Source: Emiliania huxleyi CCMP1516 | Lineage: Eukaryota; Haptophyta; Isochrysidales; Noelaerhabdaceae | Direction of reading: 5' to 3' | NCBI RefSeq assembly: GCF_000372725.1 | Contig: NW_005197053.1 | Coordinates: 200,530 to 264,529 of the forward strand | Length of the DNA stretch: 64,000 nucleotides | Shown here: one piece after another, positions 29,644 to 40,511 of the stretch | How the letters are laid out: every line of letters begins with the position of its first letter | Numbering within the stretch: position 1 is the stretch's first letter | Position numbers and translations under genes: made by a program | Notes under the pieces: model-generated | Seen by the model: only the letters and a program-made list of their open reading frames with translations | Databases searched by the model: none | Told to the model about the DNA's origin: nothing

Positions 29644-30315
29644 TGTACTCTAGGTAAACCATAAAAGTAGGTTTAAATTCGTCCACGTAAGGCTTGGTGA
29701 GTGGTTGGGGTGGCCTCAGGCATCCCCAAGGGAGCCGCTGCGGTGCCATATAAGCAGCTTAGTGATTGTCGAGACTTTAAAGTATTCGTCTGAAGATATC
29801 GCAAACAGGACAGACGCTACTATGGTCACCAGTAAACCATAATTCGACTTTGAGGGATCATATCTCAAAAAGCCGGGAGACAGCATAGCCTTATTATTGC
29901 ATATTATACCACATAAGGTCAAACTTGACCCCAGAAGCATCAAGAACCCGATGCTCCGGCTCGACTGTGCCGGCACACTGCCTCCTCGCGCCGGCTGCTA
30001 GCAGGCCGTCGCGGCCCGTGGTGCACCAGAGAGAGAGGTCGACACGTTGCCCCCGCCGGCGAGTCCGCGCGGCTCAGGCCGGCCAGAAGGTGTGTGGTGA
30101 CGGCACCGTGGCAGGCGTGCGGAGAAGAGCTCGCCGAACGCGAGCAGCAGATGGCCAAAGTGTACCAGCGCGAGAGCCTCGCGAGCGGGCGCAGAAGAAG
30201 CTCGCCGTGACACGATGCCGGGCGGTGGTGGTGCTCTGGCGACTGTGCACAGTGGGCAAAGTCAGGCTGCAACAGGGCAGCACGATGGTAGTGCCATGCT
30301 GCAGCCTGGCCTGAC
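29644..30315. other. Intergenic; no gene seen
   Basis: Less GC-rich than its neighbours at 29640-29940. The longer minus-strand frames overlap the next gene in antisense and are shadows. Confidence 0.4.
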
Positions 30316-32400
30316 ATGCACAGGGCGAACAGAGACACTACTATCGTCCGGCGCTCGTCACCGAATCTGGGCCAACTTCGACCGCCGCCACAGCTCGCCA
30401 CGAGCACGCAGCGACAAAATGTTGACTGTATGGAAGTTGAGGCTGGTCGAGAGGAAGAGGCTGCCGTGCGAGCCGGCAGCAGGCTGGCTCGTCGTGGACT
30501 GCCGCGGCGATTCTTATGGGTTTCTCTGTTCATAGTAGCGTATACGCTACTATGGTTTACCCACATTAAGGGAGTAGCGGGGAAGCTGGTAAAGTCAGAG
30601 AGGGGGGCGGCACGGGCTGAGGTGGAGGCGGCGCAGGCGGAGGTGGAGAGGGCTCGGGCGGAGAAGGAGGCAGCGCAGCAGGCGGCGCGGGCGGCGGCAC
30701 AAGAGTTTGCAGTGACAGCTAGGGATGTGGAGGCGGAGGTGGTGGCGGCAATCATGGAGAGAGCGCAGGCGGAGGTGGAGGCAGCACAGAAGGAGGTGCA
30801 GGCAGCGCAGGCGGAGAAGGAGGCAGCGCTGCAAGCGGCACTGCGAGCGGCGACACAGGAAGCGGCAGCGAGGGATGCGGCACGGGCTGATGTGGAGGCG
30901 GCGCAGGCAGAGATGAACAGGGCGCGAGCGCAGGTGGAGATAAGGCAGGCAGAGAGGGAGACGCAGCAGACAGCGCAGCGAGCGATGGCACAAGAAGCAA
31001 GGCCTGCGGCGCTGGCAGAGACAGAGGCGGCGCGGGCGGAAGTGCCTGTAGAGTCTGCGCCGCAGTACGGGCGGCGTGGCGGGGAGGAAGATGGGGAGGA
31101 GGGCGGCGGGGAGGGAGGCGGCGGGGTGGGGGATGCAGCGCCTCTACTGGCGCAGGCAGAGGCGGTGTCCCCCACGGCGGCGGCGTCCCTGCAGCACGGG
31201 CGGCGTGAGTCATCTCAGTTCGCAGTGCAGAAGGCTTGGCTGCAGGAGCAAATTGAGGCAGAGGCGGTGCAAGCGCAGGAAGAGAAGACACGCCGAATTG
31301 CATTGACGAACAAACGGCAGGGAGTAAGGCAAGTGAATGTCCCATCCGTTCTTGTCCAATGGCTTGGCTTCGTACAAGATTTTGCGCGGGACCCAAATGG
31401 CACGTGCACGCTTGATATTCCTGCTAAGATCTCAGACGCAACATTCGAGCGCGTCGCGAAATTTCTGGAGGTAGACGGTACCGCCTTCGATCTCCCTTCA
31501 CAGCCGTTTTTGGTTTACGAGCTTGCTTTTGCGGCGGATTTTTTGCAAGTCGATGGCCTTCGGCCGAGCGGCGATCACCAGAGTGGCGAGTACCATAGCT
31601 CCAAAGACCTAATGGCACGTATTGCCGTGAAGATTGCAGAGCTCAAGATTTTACAGAACGAGCATTCCGGACAGAACGTAATACATTACCATGAGGTGGC
31701 GACTATGGTCACTGTGGATGAGCTGCAAAATTGCACGGAGCACGCGCTCAAGCTCATGTGCTATAAATCAGAACCGTTCGCTCTAGAGAAACGTGCCACA
31801 ATCATCGAAGGCCTCACCTGGAATGCGCCAAAGGAATTGTGCAAATTTGTTCCGTTGCTCACCTCCATTGTCATACAGCAGGTGAGCGTCAGCGAGTTCA
31901 GGGCGACGATGACGTGCCTGGCAAAGTGCATTGAGGCACCAGCCGGAGAGCTCGACCCTTGTTTGGTGGAGGAGCTCTGCAGACAAGTAGGCGAGACGGT
32001 CCCACGGGCCGAGATGGTAGATCTACTGGATGCAAAACTGAATGCTGTGCTTCAGATGTGTCGATGGTCATGTTCATCATCAAGGACCAAAGATGACCAA
32101 AGATGCGTCTGGATGACCAACGATACATCATCAATGATCAAACTTCTAGTGCACGCCGCTCGGCAGATTGTTGTAATTTATATACGTGCTTACCGCAGCA
32201 CTGATTATCTGGCGGCACTCAACCTAATCGACCGTTACGCCCCCCGAACAATCCAAGGCGAGCAAGATGAACGCTCTCTCAGCGAAGGTAACATGCACAA
32301 GATCAAGCTCCGGGGTGCCATCCGAGAAGGCATGGCCGCTGAGCTGGCATGTCTTCGTCTGGGAGCTTCAAACGCACCGGCACCGGCACCGTCTACTTAG
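30316..32400 (+). CDS. Membrane coiled-coil protein with a Skp1/POZ-like domain
   Basis: 694 residues, intronless. A basic N-terminus precedes a membrane segment (FLWVSLFIVAYTLLWF, about residue 65). A long coiled coil (AQAEVERARAEKEAAQQAAR type) and an acidic Gly-rich linker follow. The globular C-terminal half begins around VNVPSVLVQWLGFVQDFA. The stretch ATFERVAKFLEVDGTAF ... FLVYELAFAADFLQVDGL resembles the Skp1/BTB fold (ending like AANFLDIKGL in Skp1). If correct, it may tether an adaptor to a membrane. That role is inferred. The rest is unrecognised. Confidence 0.65.
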   Translation: MHRANRDTTIVRRSSPNLGQLRPPPQLATSTQRQNVDCMEVEAGREEEAAVRAGSRLARRGLPRRFLWVSLFIVAYTLLWFTHIKGVAGKLVKSERGAARAEVEAAQAEVERARAEKEAAQQAARAAAQEFAVTARDVEAEVVAAIMERAQAEVEAAQKEVQAAQAEKEAALQAALRAATQEAAARDAARADVEAAQAEMNRARAQVEIRQAERETQQTAQRAMAQEARPAALAETEAARAEVPVESAPQYGRRGGEEDGEEGGGEGGGGVGDAAPLLAQAEAVSPTAAASLQHGRRESSQFAVQKAWLQEQIEAEAVQAQEEKTRRIALTNKRQGVRQVNVPSVLVQWLGFVQDFARDPNGTCTLDIPAKISDATFERVAKFLEVDGTAFDLPSQPFLVYELAFAADFLQVDGLRPSGDHQSGEYHSSKDLMARIAVKIAELKILQNEHSGQNVIHYHEVATMVTVDELQNCTEHALKLMCYKSEPFALEKRATIIEGLTWNAPKELCKFVPLLTSIVIQQVSVSEFRATMTCLAKCIEAPAGELDPCLVEELCRQVGETVPRAEMVDLLDAKLNAVLQMCRWSCSSSRTKDDQRCVWMTNDTSSMIKLLVHAARQIVVIYIRAYRSTDYLAALNLIDRYAPRTIQGEQDERSLSEGNMHKIKLRGAIREGMAAELACLRLGASNAPAPAPST

Positions 32401-32932
32401 GCACCGCCACCGCTGCCACATGTGTGCATGTGCATGTGATTAAGCACCCCTGATCACCCCCCCCCCCCCCCCCAGTGTGTAACCACCTGCTTACACCTGG
32501 GTTCCGTTGCCCTCTAGCAAAATAAGCGGCCGAAAAACCGTATTTTTGTTCATTCCTCGTAGTGTCGTATAAAGTAAAAAGTACCTACAACGTAAGGTAA
32601 GGTAAGCCGTCAGGTAACCTTGAACGTACAACCGTACCTAGAGAGAGCCGGAGAGTTCGAGGTGCGAGGGTTGCCCGATGCCCCCCTTGCTCCACAGGAG
32701 AGAGTGTGGAGATGTTTTGTGCGGGATCAGGCCCGAGTCCCTAGTGTCGCCGGAGCAGTAGCTCCCTTTTTCGTAACAGGAACAGTTTTTTTCCCCCCCC
32801 TTGCTCCACATACGTTGTGTGTGTGGACAAATTTACCTTACCTTACCTTAAACCGCTCGCTAAATGGGCGTTTTTCTACTTTCTCCGCCGCGCGCCGGGT
32901 CGTTGCCGCCATGCCCTTGCCGCTCGCCGCTG
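32401..32932. other. Intergenic with poly-C run and GGTAAG/CTTACC repeats
   Basis: A C19 run sits at 32456-32474. AAGGTAAGGTAAG (32594) and TTACCTTACCTTACCTTA (32831) are inverted to each other. No gene seen. Confidence 0.5.
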
Positions 32933-34056
32933 TCACGGCGCGAGGCGCTCGATGAAGTCGGCGAAGGTGCGGTAGCGCGGCGCCCAGCCGACCGCCTCGC
33001 GCGTGTAGCTGCAGTCGATCACCTTCCCGGTCCCCGCGCCGCCCCGCGCCGCCTCGCCGCCTTCGAAGGCCGGCATCGGCCGCGCGTCGAAGGGAGACAC
33101 GAGGCGCGCCACCGTGCAGATCTGCTCGCGGGTGAGCGGGGCGTCGTCCGCAGCCACCAATGTGTCGCCCGCCTGCGCTCGCTGCAGCGCCGCCACGACC
33201 GCCGAGGCCGCGTCTGCATAGTGGACCTGGTTGATGAGCCCGTCCAATTAAACAGTTGACTCGCAGGTAATTAGCAGTTAATTGGCCGTTAGTGGACCTG
33301 GTTGATGAGCCCGTCCAATTAAACAGTTGATTCGCAGTTAACTAGCAGTTAATTGGCAGTTAGTTGGCAGTTAGTGGTCCTGGTTGATGAGCCCGTCCAA
33401 TTAAACAGTTGACTCGCAGTTAATTAGCAGTTAATTGGCCGTTAGTGGACCTGGTTGATGAGCCCGTCCAATGAAACAGTTGATTGGCATTTAATTAGCA
33501 GTTAGTGGACCTGGTTGATGAGCCCGTCCGCCCGCCCCTTGACCGTCTCCATGCCGAGGTACGCGTTGTGAGCGCCGCGCTCGAGCAGGTACAGGCCCGC
33601 CAGCCGCACCACCGCGCCGCCCGCCGCCGTTACCGCCGCCTCGCAAGCCAAAAGACGGGCCGCGCGCGGCGTATCGCTCACCGCCGAACCCTCAGTCACC
33701 ACCCCGCCGTCCTGCTCCGCAAAGACACCCGCAGACGAGGTGAAGATGAAGCGGCCTCCGCCGCCCTCCCTGCCGCCCTCCCCGCCGCCCTCCCCGCCGC
33801 CGCCCCACATGCGCAGCGCCGCCGCGACCTCGGCGGAGTAGTCGTCGTTCCCGCCTGGCGCGGCGCAAAAGACGACATGGCCGAAGCTGCCCTCACCGAG
33901 GCCGGCGTCGGCACGAAAGAGGTCGGAGCGAAGGCAGGGAGTGATGCCGCTCGCCCTCAGCGCGGCGTCGCGGTCTGCGTCAGCCCGCCGGACGACACCT
34001 GCGCGGCGGCGAGCGGCAATAAGGGCGATGGAGGCCGACGCCGGGCAAAGGCGCGG

Positions 34057-34087
<31 letters not shown>

Positions 34088-34389
34088 GGCTCCAGGACGG
34101 CAAAATTCCCGCAGGACACGCGGGAGAGGAGGTAGGGGTGGCACGACGAGGTGAGGCAGGCGTGTGCGTGCGAGCGGCCACTACTCACGCGTGTGCGAAG
34201 CTCTCTCGCACCGCGGATGGCCACGTCTGGCCCGTGCAGCCCGCGCCACTCCTCGGCGATGAGCTTGCCGAGCACGCCGGCACCGACGATGAGGAGAGGA
34301 GGCGCGGAGGACGTCGCGGAGGCCACGGCGGGCCTCGCCCTCGTGCTGGGCGTGAGGCTAGAGAGCGAGAGGAGGCAGAGACCGCTCAT
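32933..34389 (-). CDS. NAD(P)-binding Rossmann-fold epimerase/dehydratase-like protein
   Basis: A leader (MSGLCLLSLSSLTPSTRAR) precedes the dinucleotide-binding motif LLIVGAGVLGKLIAEEW. Later come FGHVVFCAAPGGNDDY, FIFTSSAGVFAEQDGG and VVRLAGLYLLERG, typical of extended SDR enzymes. The last exon (32933-33226) holds YADAASAVVAALQRA and YTREAVGWAPRYRTFADFIE. Substrate unknown. Exon 2 ends at 33511; intron 33227-33510 lies between copies of CTCATCAACCAGGTCCACTA (AG|GT) with AT-rich filler. The first intron (about 34012-34170) has an uncertain donor, either GCGTGAG or GTGAGT. The upstream alternative start is ATG 34416. Confidence 0.78.
33227..33510 (-). repeat. Stacked-duplication intron of the epimerase-like gene
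   Basis: The exon piece GACCTGGTTGATGAGCCCGT (plus strand) occurs five times between 33224 and 33530. Between copies lie 45-60 bases of related AT-rich filler (CAGTTAATTAGCAGTTAATT). Confidence 0.9.
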
Positions 34390-34416
34390 GAACTCGGAAA
34401 AGAAAACGCGCGACAT

Positions 34417-35641
34417 GTGTTCTCTCGAGGTTCTCGAGGTGGATATCCTTTGGCCGCGTTGGGTAGCGAGGATTGGTGTAACCCGAGCCACGGAGGCGTG
34501 TTTTCTGACGGCCGACCGTCAGTGCACGGAGTTGCCCCTTCTCCGACTGCCCCGGCTAGTTCACGAGTTTCGCGGGAGTGACCCCATGCGTCAAACCCGG
34601 GACCTAGCGCGGGTGGGTTGGAGGGGGCTCGCCCCGTTCCTCCCCATCGGGCCGCGTGAGCGGCCACGCCTCGCAGATTCGTTTTCGCGCCTGGGTCAGA
34701 CGCGCGGGGCATCCCCCGGGTCGCTCGACCAGCGATCCGAAGAGTGGCCGCTATGCGAACGAAAGAGTGGGGCCCTCGACGCCTCAGTCCGGCCCTCCGA
34801 GGGGGGAAGGGAATGGCGGGGTCCCCTCGGGCGCCTCAGTTCGGCCCTCCCGAGGGGGGGAGGGGAGCAAGGGGGTGGGGGGATTGGGGTGGGGGGAGGG
34901 GTCTCGGATTTCGTGGGTCTAATACTTGCCCTTTCGGGGAGGGGCCTCAGGCCGGCTAGCGCAGTGGCGCCCGCACGACGTCTTCCCCTCCTCCCTCGAG
35001 GCAGCGAGTAGGCAGCGAGAGGAGGCCTCGAGCGCCTATATGAAGGGTTGTGAGATGGTGATGGGAAATGGGTGGTCCGGGCGGGCGGGGCGGGCGGGGT
35101 GATCGGAGAAATCGTAGCCACAATCAGCAGCAGCGGAGCAGCAGCAGCAGCAGCAGCAGCAGCTGCAGCAGCTGCAGCAGCAAGCAGCGGCCTGCCGCAG
35201 ATTGCTGCCGTTTGTATTATTATTAACAACGAAGGCGCTCTCAGAAAAGAAAAATTCTCCCGGGCGGCGAGAAGTGGCGAGTGCGCAACGAGCGCAAGCG
35301 CCTCCTGCAGCAGCACTCGGCCATCATTGCGAGGCGCAACTGGGAGATGACCCAGCGCAACGCGTGGCCGAGGATGGGCGACAAACACGGGGAGGCACGT
35401 AGCCTGCACCGCCTTTCCAGGGATTACCGCCGCATTGAGAAGGACGCAGGTGGGGAGGCGCCGGCTTTGCAGGGACTTTCGCCCGCCGCCATTAGAGGGA
35501 AGACAGACAAGGCCGAGGACTCAGCAAGCCCGACCGAGCGGTGCCGCATTGCCCTCGCCCTCGCCTGCCCCATGCCTCGCCCACTCCTCGCACGCGTTGA
35601 TCTCACGCCTCTTCACCTCCACTCCACTCAGATAACCGACA
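34417..35641. other. Mostly non-coding; G-rich and CAG repeats
   Basis: G-rich low complexity lies at 34850-34910. A CAG/CTG array lies at 35127-35200. The stretch 35275-35460 encodes RNERKRLLQQHSAIIARRNW and RSLHRLSRDYRRIEKDAG, which may be an exon of an unrecognised gene. A minus-strand AATTTTTCTTTTCTGAGAGC at 35245-35265 resembles the promoter-like motif. Confidence 0.4.
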
Positions 35642-36412
35642 ATGTCGCTTCGCACAACGATCGTGATCGCTCTCGCCTCCGTCGCCGCAAACGCCCTGCC
35701 GGTCCAGAATGAGGTGATCGCGTGTCCGGAAGTAGTGACGGAGCCAGAGCACTTTGTGGCGTGCTACCAGACGAATCAGATGGCGAAGGTCATGGGCCTC
35801 AGCGGCCATTTCCCCTTCACGTTCGACAATAAGACTTTCATCGGCTCGGGAGAAGGATCAGCACCTGGGCCGCTGGCCTTTGTGGCAGGCGACGATTCCC
35901 TAGAGACCCTGCTACGGGTGAACAAGGACCGCGCTGACGCAGTCAAGGACCAGCAGTTCACCGACGCGGAGGCAGGGTACAGGCTCACCGCCGCCATGAC
36001 GTCGCTGGTCGGCTTCCCAAGGTCTGCAGTCTTGAGTTCGAAACCGAACAACTTTACTTTCGTCGTGTTCAAGTCGTCTGCAGTGTTCAAGTCGTCGTCT
36101 GCGGTCAGCATGTTTGGCTCCGAGCAGCCCGTTGTCCCGACTTTTTCTTTCTTCGCGGAGTTCGTCAAGTCGAGTTCCGGCTTCGAGATACCGCTGGATC
36201 TCACCCGCGATTTGGTCGCGGCATACGCTGAGCAGCCCAACCCAATGGCAGCGTTCTCAAAGGTGACGGGCTGTGACGAGAAGAAGGTGAGGGCACTTGA
36301 ATATGGAGTCCGGGTGAAGCGTTATGGCATCAGCAACGCAGCTGTGATGCAGCAGAGAGGACTGCAGCGCGGAGGGGGAGCAGAGGTGAGGAAGGCGGCA
36401 GAATGTCGGTAG
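35642..36412 (+). CDS. Secreted protein of unknown family
   Basis: 256 residues if unspliced. The signal peptide is MSLRTTIVIALASVAANA. The body carries likely N-glycosylation sites (NKTF, NNFTF) and a small duplicated segment (FKSSAVFKSSSAV). A donor-like AAG|GTGAGG at 36286 suggests the true protein continues in another exon, because the residues after CDEKK lose protein character. Function unknown. Confidence 0.6.
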   Translation: MSLRTTIVIALASVAANALPVQNEVIACPEVVTEPEHFVACYQTNQMAKVMGLSGHFPFTFDNKTFIGSGEGSAPGPLAFVAGDDSLETLLRVNKDRADAVKDQQFTDAEAGYRLTAAMTSLVGFPRSAVLSSKPNNFTFVVFKSSAVFKSSSAVSMFGSEQPVVPTFSFFAEFVKSSSGFEIPLDLTRDLVAAYAEQPNPMAAFSKVTGCDEKKVRALEYGVRVKRYGISNAAVMQQRGLQRGGGAEVRKAAECR

Positions 36413-36612
36413 AGGCAGCGAGAGCACGATGGGTGTGAGGGCGAGGGCTGAAGTGCTGCCACCTTGCCGTTCGCGTCTGACTCGCGATCAAGTGTTGACC
36501 GGATGCGACTCAGCACCTCTGGGCTGGGGTCGTAGTCGGGGCCTTCGTACATGAAGAAGCGCGGCGCTGATGGCAGCGCAGTCGCCTGCAATGCCGACGC
36601 CGCGCGCTCCAT
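36322..36612 (-). CDS. Possible first exon of an unknown minus-strand gene
   Basis: From ATG 36612 it reads MERAASALQATALPSAPRFF and MYEGPDYDPSPEVLSRIRST, which is protein-like, then loses character after about 45 residues, perhaps at a donor. A TTCTTTTGTTTAAATAC motif with CTGCTGTGAGAGAGAG lies about 90 bases upstream. It overlaps the 3' part of the plus-strand gene, which weakens the call. Confidence 0.3.
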   Translation of the reverse strand: MERAASALQATALPSAPRFFMYEGPDYDPSPEVLSRIRSTLDRESDANGKVAALQPSPSHPSCSRCLYRHSAAFLTSAPPPRCSPLCCITAALLMP

Positions 36613-37971
36613 GCGCGCGGCGGTTGCCGACGTGGCAGCGTGTGCCGCTCGCGGCCAGCGCGACGCGAAGCGGCGGGCACCAAGTCAACAGTAAGTATTT
36701 AAACAAAAGAACTCTCTCTCACAGCAGACAGGCTCGACACAGGTGCGAACTGGCGCGTGCTAGTACTATCACCGGCACACCACCGTAAGTAAAGACGTTT
36801 CTTTTTCAGGGATTGGAGGCCACCCATACCGCGCTAGTGTCCAGTCCGAGCCTGGCTGTTCTTCATCTTCCAAGAGGCGCAGTTACTGCCACACTTCCGG
36901 TGCGTGCCCTCGCCAAGCGGCTGCACAGAGGAGGACGATGGGTTCTGTGCGGCACACGCGCTTCTCTTCTCGGGGGCACAGCTCAGGATCGGGAAGTGCG
37001 GCACCCGGATGGAACGTCTTATCTGAGCCTGATCTCGGCAGCCCTTTCGAGCCCCCCGCCTCTCTCGCGCCCTCAACGAGCCTGGATGGGCCCGCCCTGA
37101 ACTGGTCCGTCCTCAACTGGTCCCATCGGCGTTCTCCTCGTCGGAGATGGACCACCTTATCCCACCCGTTGCGCTTGCACATGGCCCGTGCCCAGCGCTG
37201 TGCCCAACGCGGAGACGGCAGTGATGTGCACGAGCAGCGGAAGTTGGCTCAGACCGGCGACTAGCGATGGCGGCGCAGCTGTATGGCGTTAACCTTTCTG
37301 CAGCGGGTAGCTGTGCCGTTTACCGACTATCCATCGCTCGCGTCAATTCGCTCGCGCCAGATTGGCAACTCACCCTCCAGCCAAGGAACGAGAGCTGTTA
37401 GAGCGAACCGCAACGGCTCGTAAAAGACAGCAGTGACGAATGTTAAGGCGAGTGCAAAGCGCATCTCCGCTGTCGCTGACTCGGAGCAGACCAGCTTGAG
37501 CACATCCGTCGGACGGCCAGCAGAAAAGAAAAAAATCCTGATCTTCACTTACTTCTTCTTTCCGTGCAAGCCCCGCAGAGGTGCGGGCGAGAGGGCGGCC
37601 CGAGCCCGAAAGGGCCCGCCCTCGACCTTGCTCTACATGGTAACGGATAAGAAGAGAAACTACGGCCCGGGACACGCTGTGGTTCAGACGCTTTCATCCT
37701 CTTTGAGCCAGCCTCCTTCGATGTTATGAAACACACAGACTACTCGAGTACTCGAGTACGTGCCTCCCCGTCTTTTGTAGCAGCCTGCCTGCCTGGGCCC
37801 TGGCGTTCAGAGAGAGTTTCTTTTTTGCACAACACTGGGCACAGGACTGGGCACGGGACTGGCTCGCACTGGCACTAACACAGGTACACCACGGGAGCCG
37901 CCTAAGCGACTCCTGCGAGGGTGGCGAGGCACTTAGCTCCGTGCACCCGCCCACCCCCGCCACAGGCAAGC
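36613..37971. other. Intergenic with dispersed repeats; no gene seen
   Basis: The tail of repeat R1 lies at 36820-36875. Repeat R2 lies at 37840-37968 (GGCACTAACACAGGTACACC through GCACTTAGCTCCGTGCACCC). R2 recurs at 51483-51575 and, reversed and partial, at 55020-55100. Confidence 0.5.
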
Positions 37972-38035
37972 TCATTCACGTTCTTTTTTGTTTTTTCACT
38001 TTTATGCTTAAAACGTGCAGGACGGACCCCGACGG

Positions 38036-39983
38036 ATGTCCGTGACGAAGGGGCAAATGCGGAGGAGACAGCTACTCTCGGAGAGCGATCGAGACGCCGA
38101 ACGGTTGCACAAAAATCAGTTTGGGGGCCCTATCGGCCTCTCCCACAGGTGCTGCTTCAACGACACATTGTTCGTCTACGCGGATGAATCCTACACTGGC
38201 CCGATCGGCATTGGGCTGGTGCAAGACTCGCTTGGCGTTTGGAGCGGGACGCTGGCCGCAATGCTCGGCTTCATAACCGACCACATGGCGGCGCGTGTTG
38301 TCTACCTCAGAGACAGCGACTGCCTGAACGACATGGACGGAACACCCGACTTCTTCTGCCAGAGGACAGACGGCTCACACTCGACCGTTCCGGTCACCCG
38401 CTTTGTGACGCTCAACCGGAGGTTCCATTGGCTGGAGCCGCCGGAGGAGCGCAGCGTCTGGGTTACAACCTCGTTCGTCGAAGCTGACGAGGCCGCCCTC
38501 TTGCCCGTCTACTACGACTCGTCGCAGCTGGGAATCTTCACCTTCTTGGGTGCCCCATTGACCGTCACGCACTGCACATTCATTTACGCTTTTACCACCC
38601 ACGTGACCTCACGGCCGCCTCCCCTTCCCGCATGACCTCACGGCGACCTCCCGCCTCGCTGCTTCCGTAGAGCCTTTTGACACCTCTCTGTGGCTCGCGC
38701 TCGCAATCTCTTGCATCGTGGTCGGCGCTCTCATGCCGATGACCCTGCGCGATCCCCGGACCAACGCGACGCGAGTCCGCGGCGGCTTCTTTTTTGCCAG
38801 CTTTTCAGATCGCGTCCTTCTCTTCTACCACGCCGTCTCCGAGCTGTTGGGCAAGGAAGACTTGGAATGGACGACCAATACCTCTTCCCGCATCCTAAAG
38901 GTGGGGTGGCTCATGTTCATCCTCATCACCGTTGCCTCGTACACCGCCAACCTCGCCGCCTTCTTCACCGCATCGGGGCGTGTGGTCAGAGGGCCGCAGG
39001 ACATGGAGGCGCTGAAAACCCACGTGGCTTGCTCCACGCACGACTTCGACACCATGGAATCGCACCACGAAGAGGCGATCTTCTACGGGGTTCCGAATAC
39101 GCTGGGTGGGATGATCGGCGCTTGGATGCCACACGATCATGCCCTTTATCGCGAGGGCGTAGCAGTCAATTATGGTGAGCTGACGTTCAAGGAGAAGAAG
39201 AATTCAGATACGTTCAGTAGCAGCGGGTTCATCGACCGGTGTGCGCAAAAGGTGCGTGCGGGTGAGGCGGGCTTGATCTTGGGCCCGCAGTCGGAGCTCG
39301 CAGAGTGGCTGTTGGACAGAGCGCGGCCAGAGAATTGCATGAACTGGGAGTTCAGTCGCGGGATCCACCTGCATCACGGCCCTCTGGCGCAGATCTTCCT
39401 CGCGGTCAACAAGTCTTACGGCTGGCCCTTCTTCTCCGCGCTACAAGAGTCGACTGCCTACCTCCGCGCCAGTGCACCCGTCGACATCCTCACAACCATC
39501 TACGCCCGCGAGCAGAACCAGGGCGGGGCGTGCCCAGCTTCGCTGCAGAAAGTGAGCCACCGCATCGCATTCTCCGACCAGTACGGAGTGTTTGTGGTCT
39601 TTGGGACATTCACCGGAGTCGCGGTCCTCGTCAGCTTCTTCGAGGCGTATCTGCTGCAGCGGCGCAAGCGGAAGCTGGCGCGGCGGCATGATACCGACGA
39701 CAACGGGCGAGGCGTCATGACCGACACTGAGCTGCTGCGTGAGGTGATCAAGGAGCTCGACCGGGTGCACAAAAAGCTGGACGAACAAACCCAGTCCATT
39801 CCCAGCAATTCCACCGACCCTGGGCCTGCCCCTGCCCCTGCCGCGGCGCCGGGAGAAGGCGGTGGCAGCAGCAGCGACAAGAGGCCTCGTCGCATGCGCC
39901 TGATCGGCGGTGTAGGGATCGGTCCGAGGGCGAGGTTGGAGTGGGTGCGCTCACCTAGGAAGGTAGTTAGCAGGGTGGGGTAG
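38036..39983 (+). CDS. Ionotropic glutamate receptor-type ligand-gated channel
   Basis: Exons 38036-38549 and 38671-39983 (GT-AG intron, phase 1) give 608 residues. The ligand-binding S1 half (LFVYADESYTGPIGIGLVQD) runs to the join, which reads TFLEPFDTSLWLAL as in iGluRs. Then come M1 (about 178-197), a pore region and M3 with the hallmark SYTANLAAFFT near residue 261. The S2 half holds CSTHDFDTMESHHEEAIFYG. M4 (YGVFVVFGTFTGVAVLVSF) begins near residue 476 and a Pro-rich cytoplasmic tail follows. There is no signal peptide at ATG 38036. A pyrimidine tract ending TGCAG at 38019 suggests an upstream exon. Ligand unknown. Confidence 0.87.
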
Positions 39984-40511
39984 CTCGGATCCGATCCCTC
40001 TTAATTTTCTCCAGTCACAGCCTCCGCGCCCGGCTTCCCGGGACAGCGGCCCGCCCTCGAGCCTCTGCCCAGCCCCCCCCGCCCTCCCTTCGCCGCTCCG
40101 CACAAACACACACCACACGCTTTTTCGACCCGGAGCATTTCTTTTTTCGTGCCGGTCCATGGATGTCAACGACGCGGTATGGGTGGACGCTAGACACAGA
40201 TGATGACGACACGCACGAGCGACACACAGACACAAACAGGCTCACAAGACACACAGCCAGCTGGCTGCCACACACCCTGAGTTCGCGTACACATAACTCA
40301 AGCGTCAAGGCCACATCCTCCCTGTCGCCCCCCCAGCACTCCAAGGTGCCAAGAGAGAAGAAACAAGGGCACAACATCACAACAGACGACAGGAAGTAAC
40401 ACGCGAGGCTAGAGCAGGCTTGCTCCGCCTCAATCTTCCAACACGGTAGGTAGGTAGGTAGAAAGGTGAAGAACAGCCAGGCTCGGACTGCGTTTTATAC
40501 CCACCCAGCCC
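39984..40511. other. Intergenic containing repeat R1 (inverted)
   Basis: R1 occupies 40160-40475. The remainder shows nothing recognisable. Confidence 0.5.
40160..40475 (-). repeat. Dispersed repeat R1, inverted copy of 23515-23830
   Basis: Reversed match throughout, from CGGTATGGGTGGACGC to GGTAGGTAGGTAG plus GCCAGGCTCGGACTG. Confidence 0.85.
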
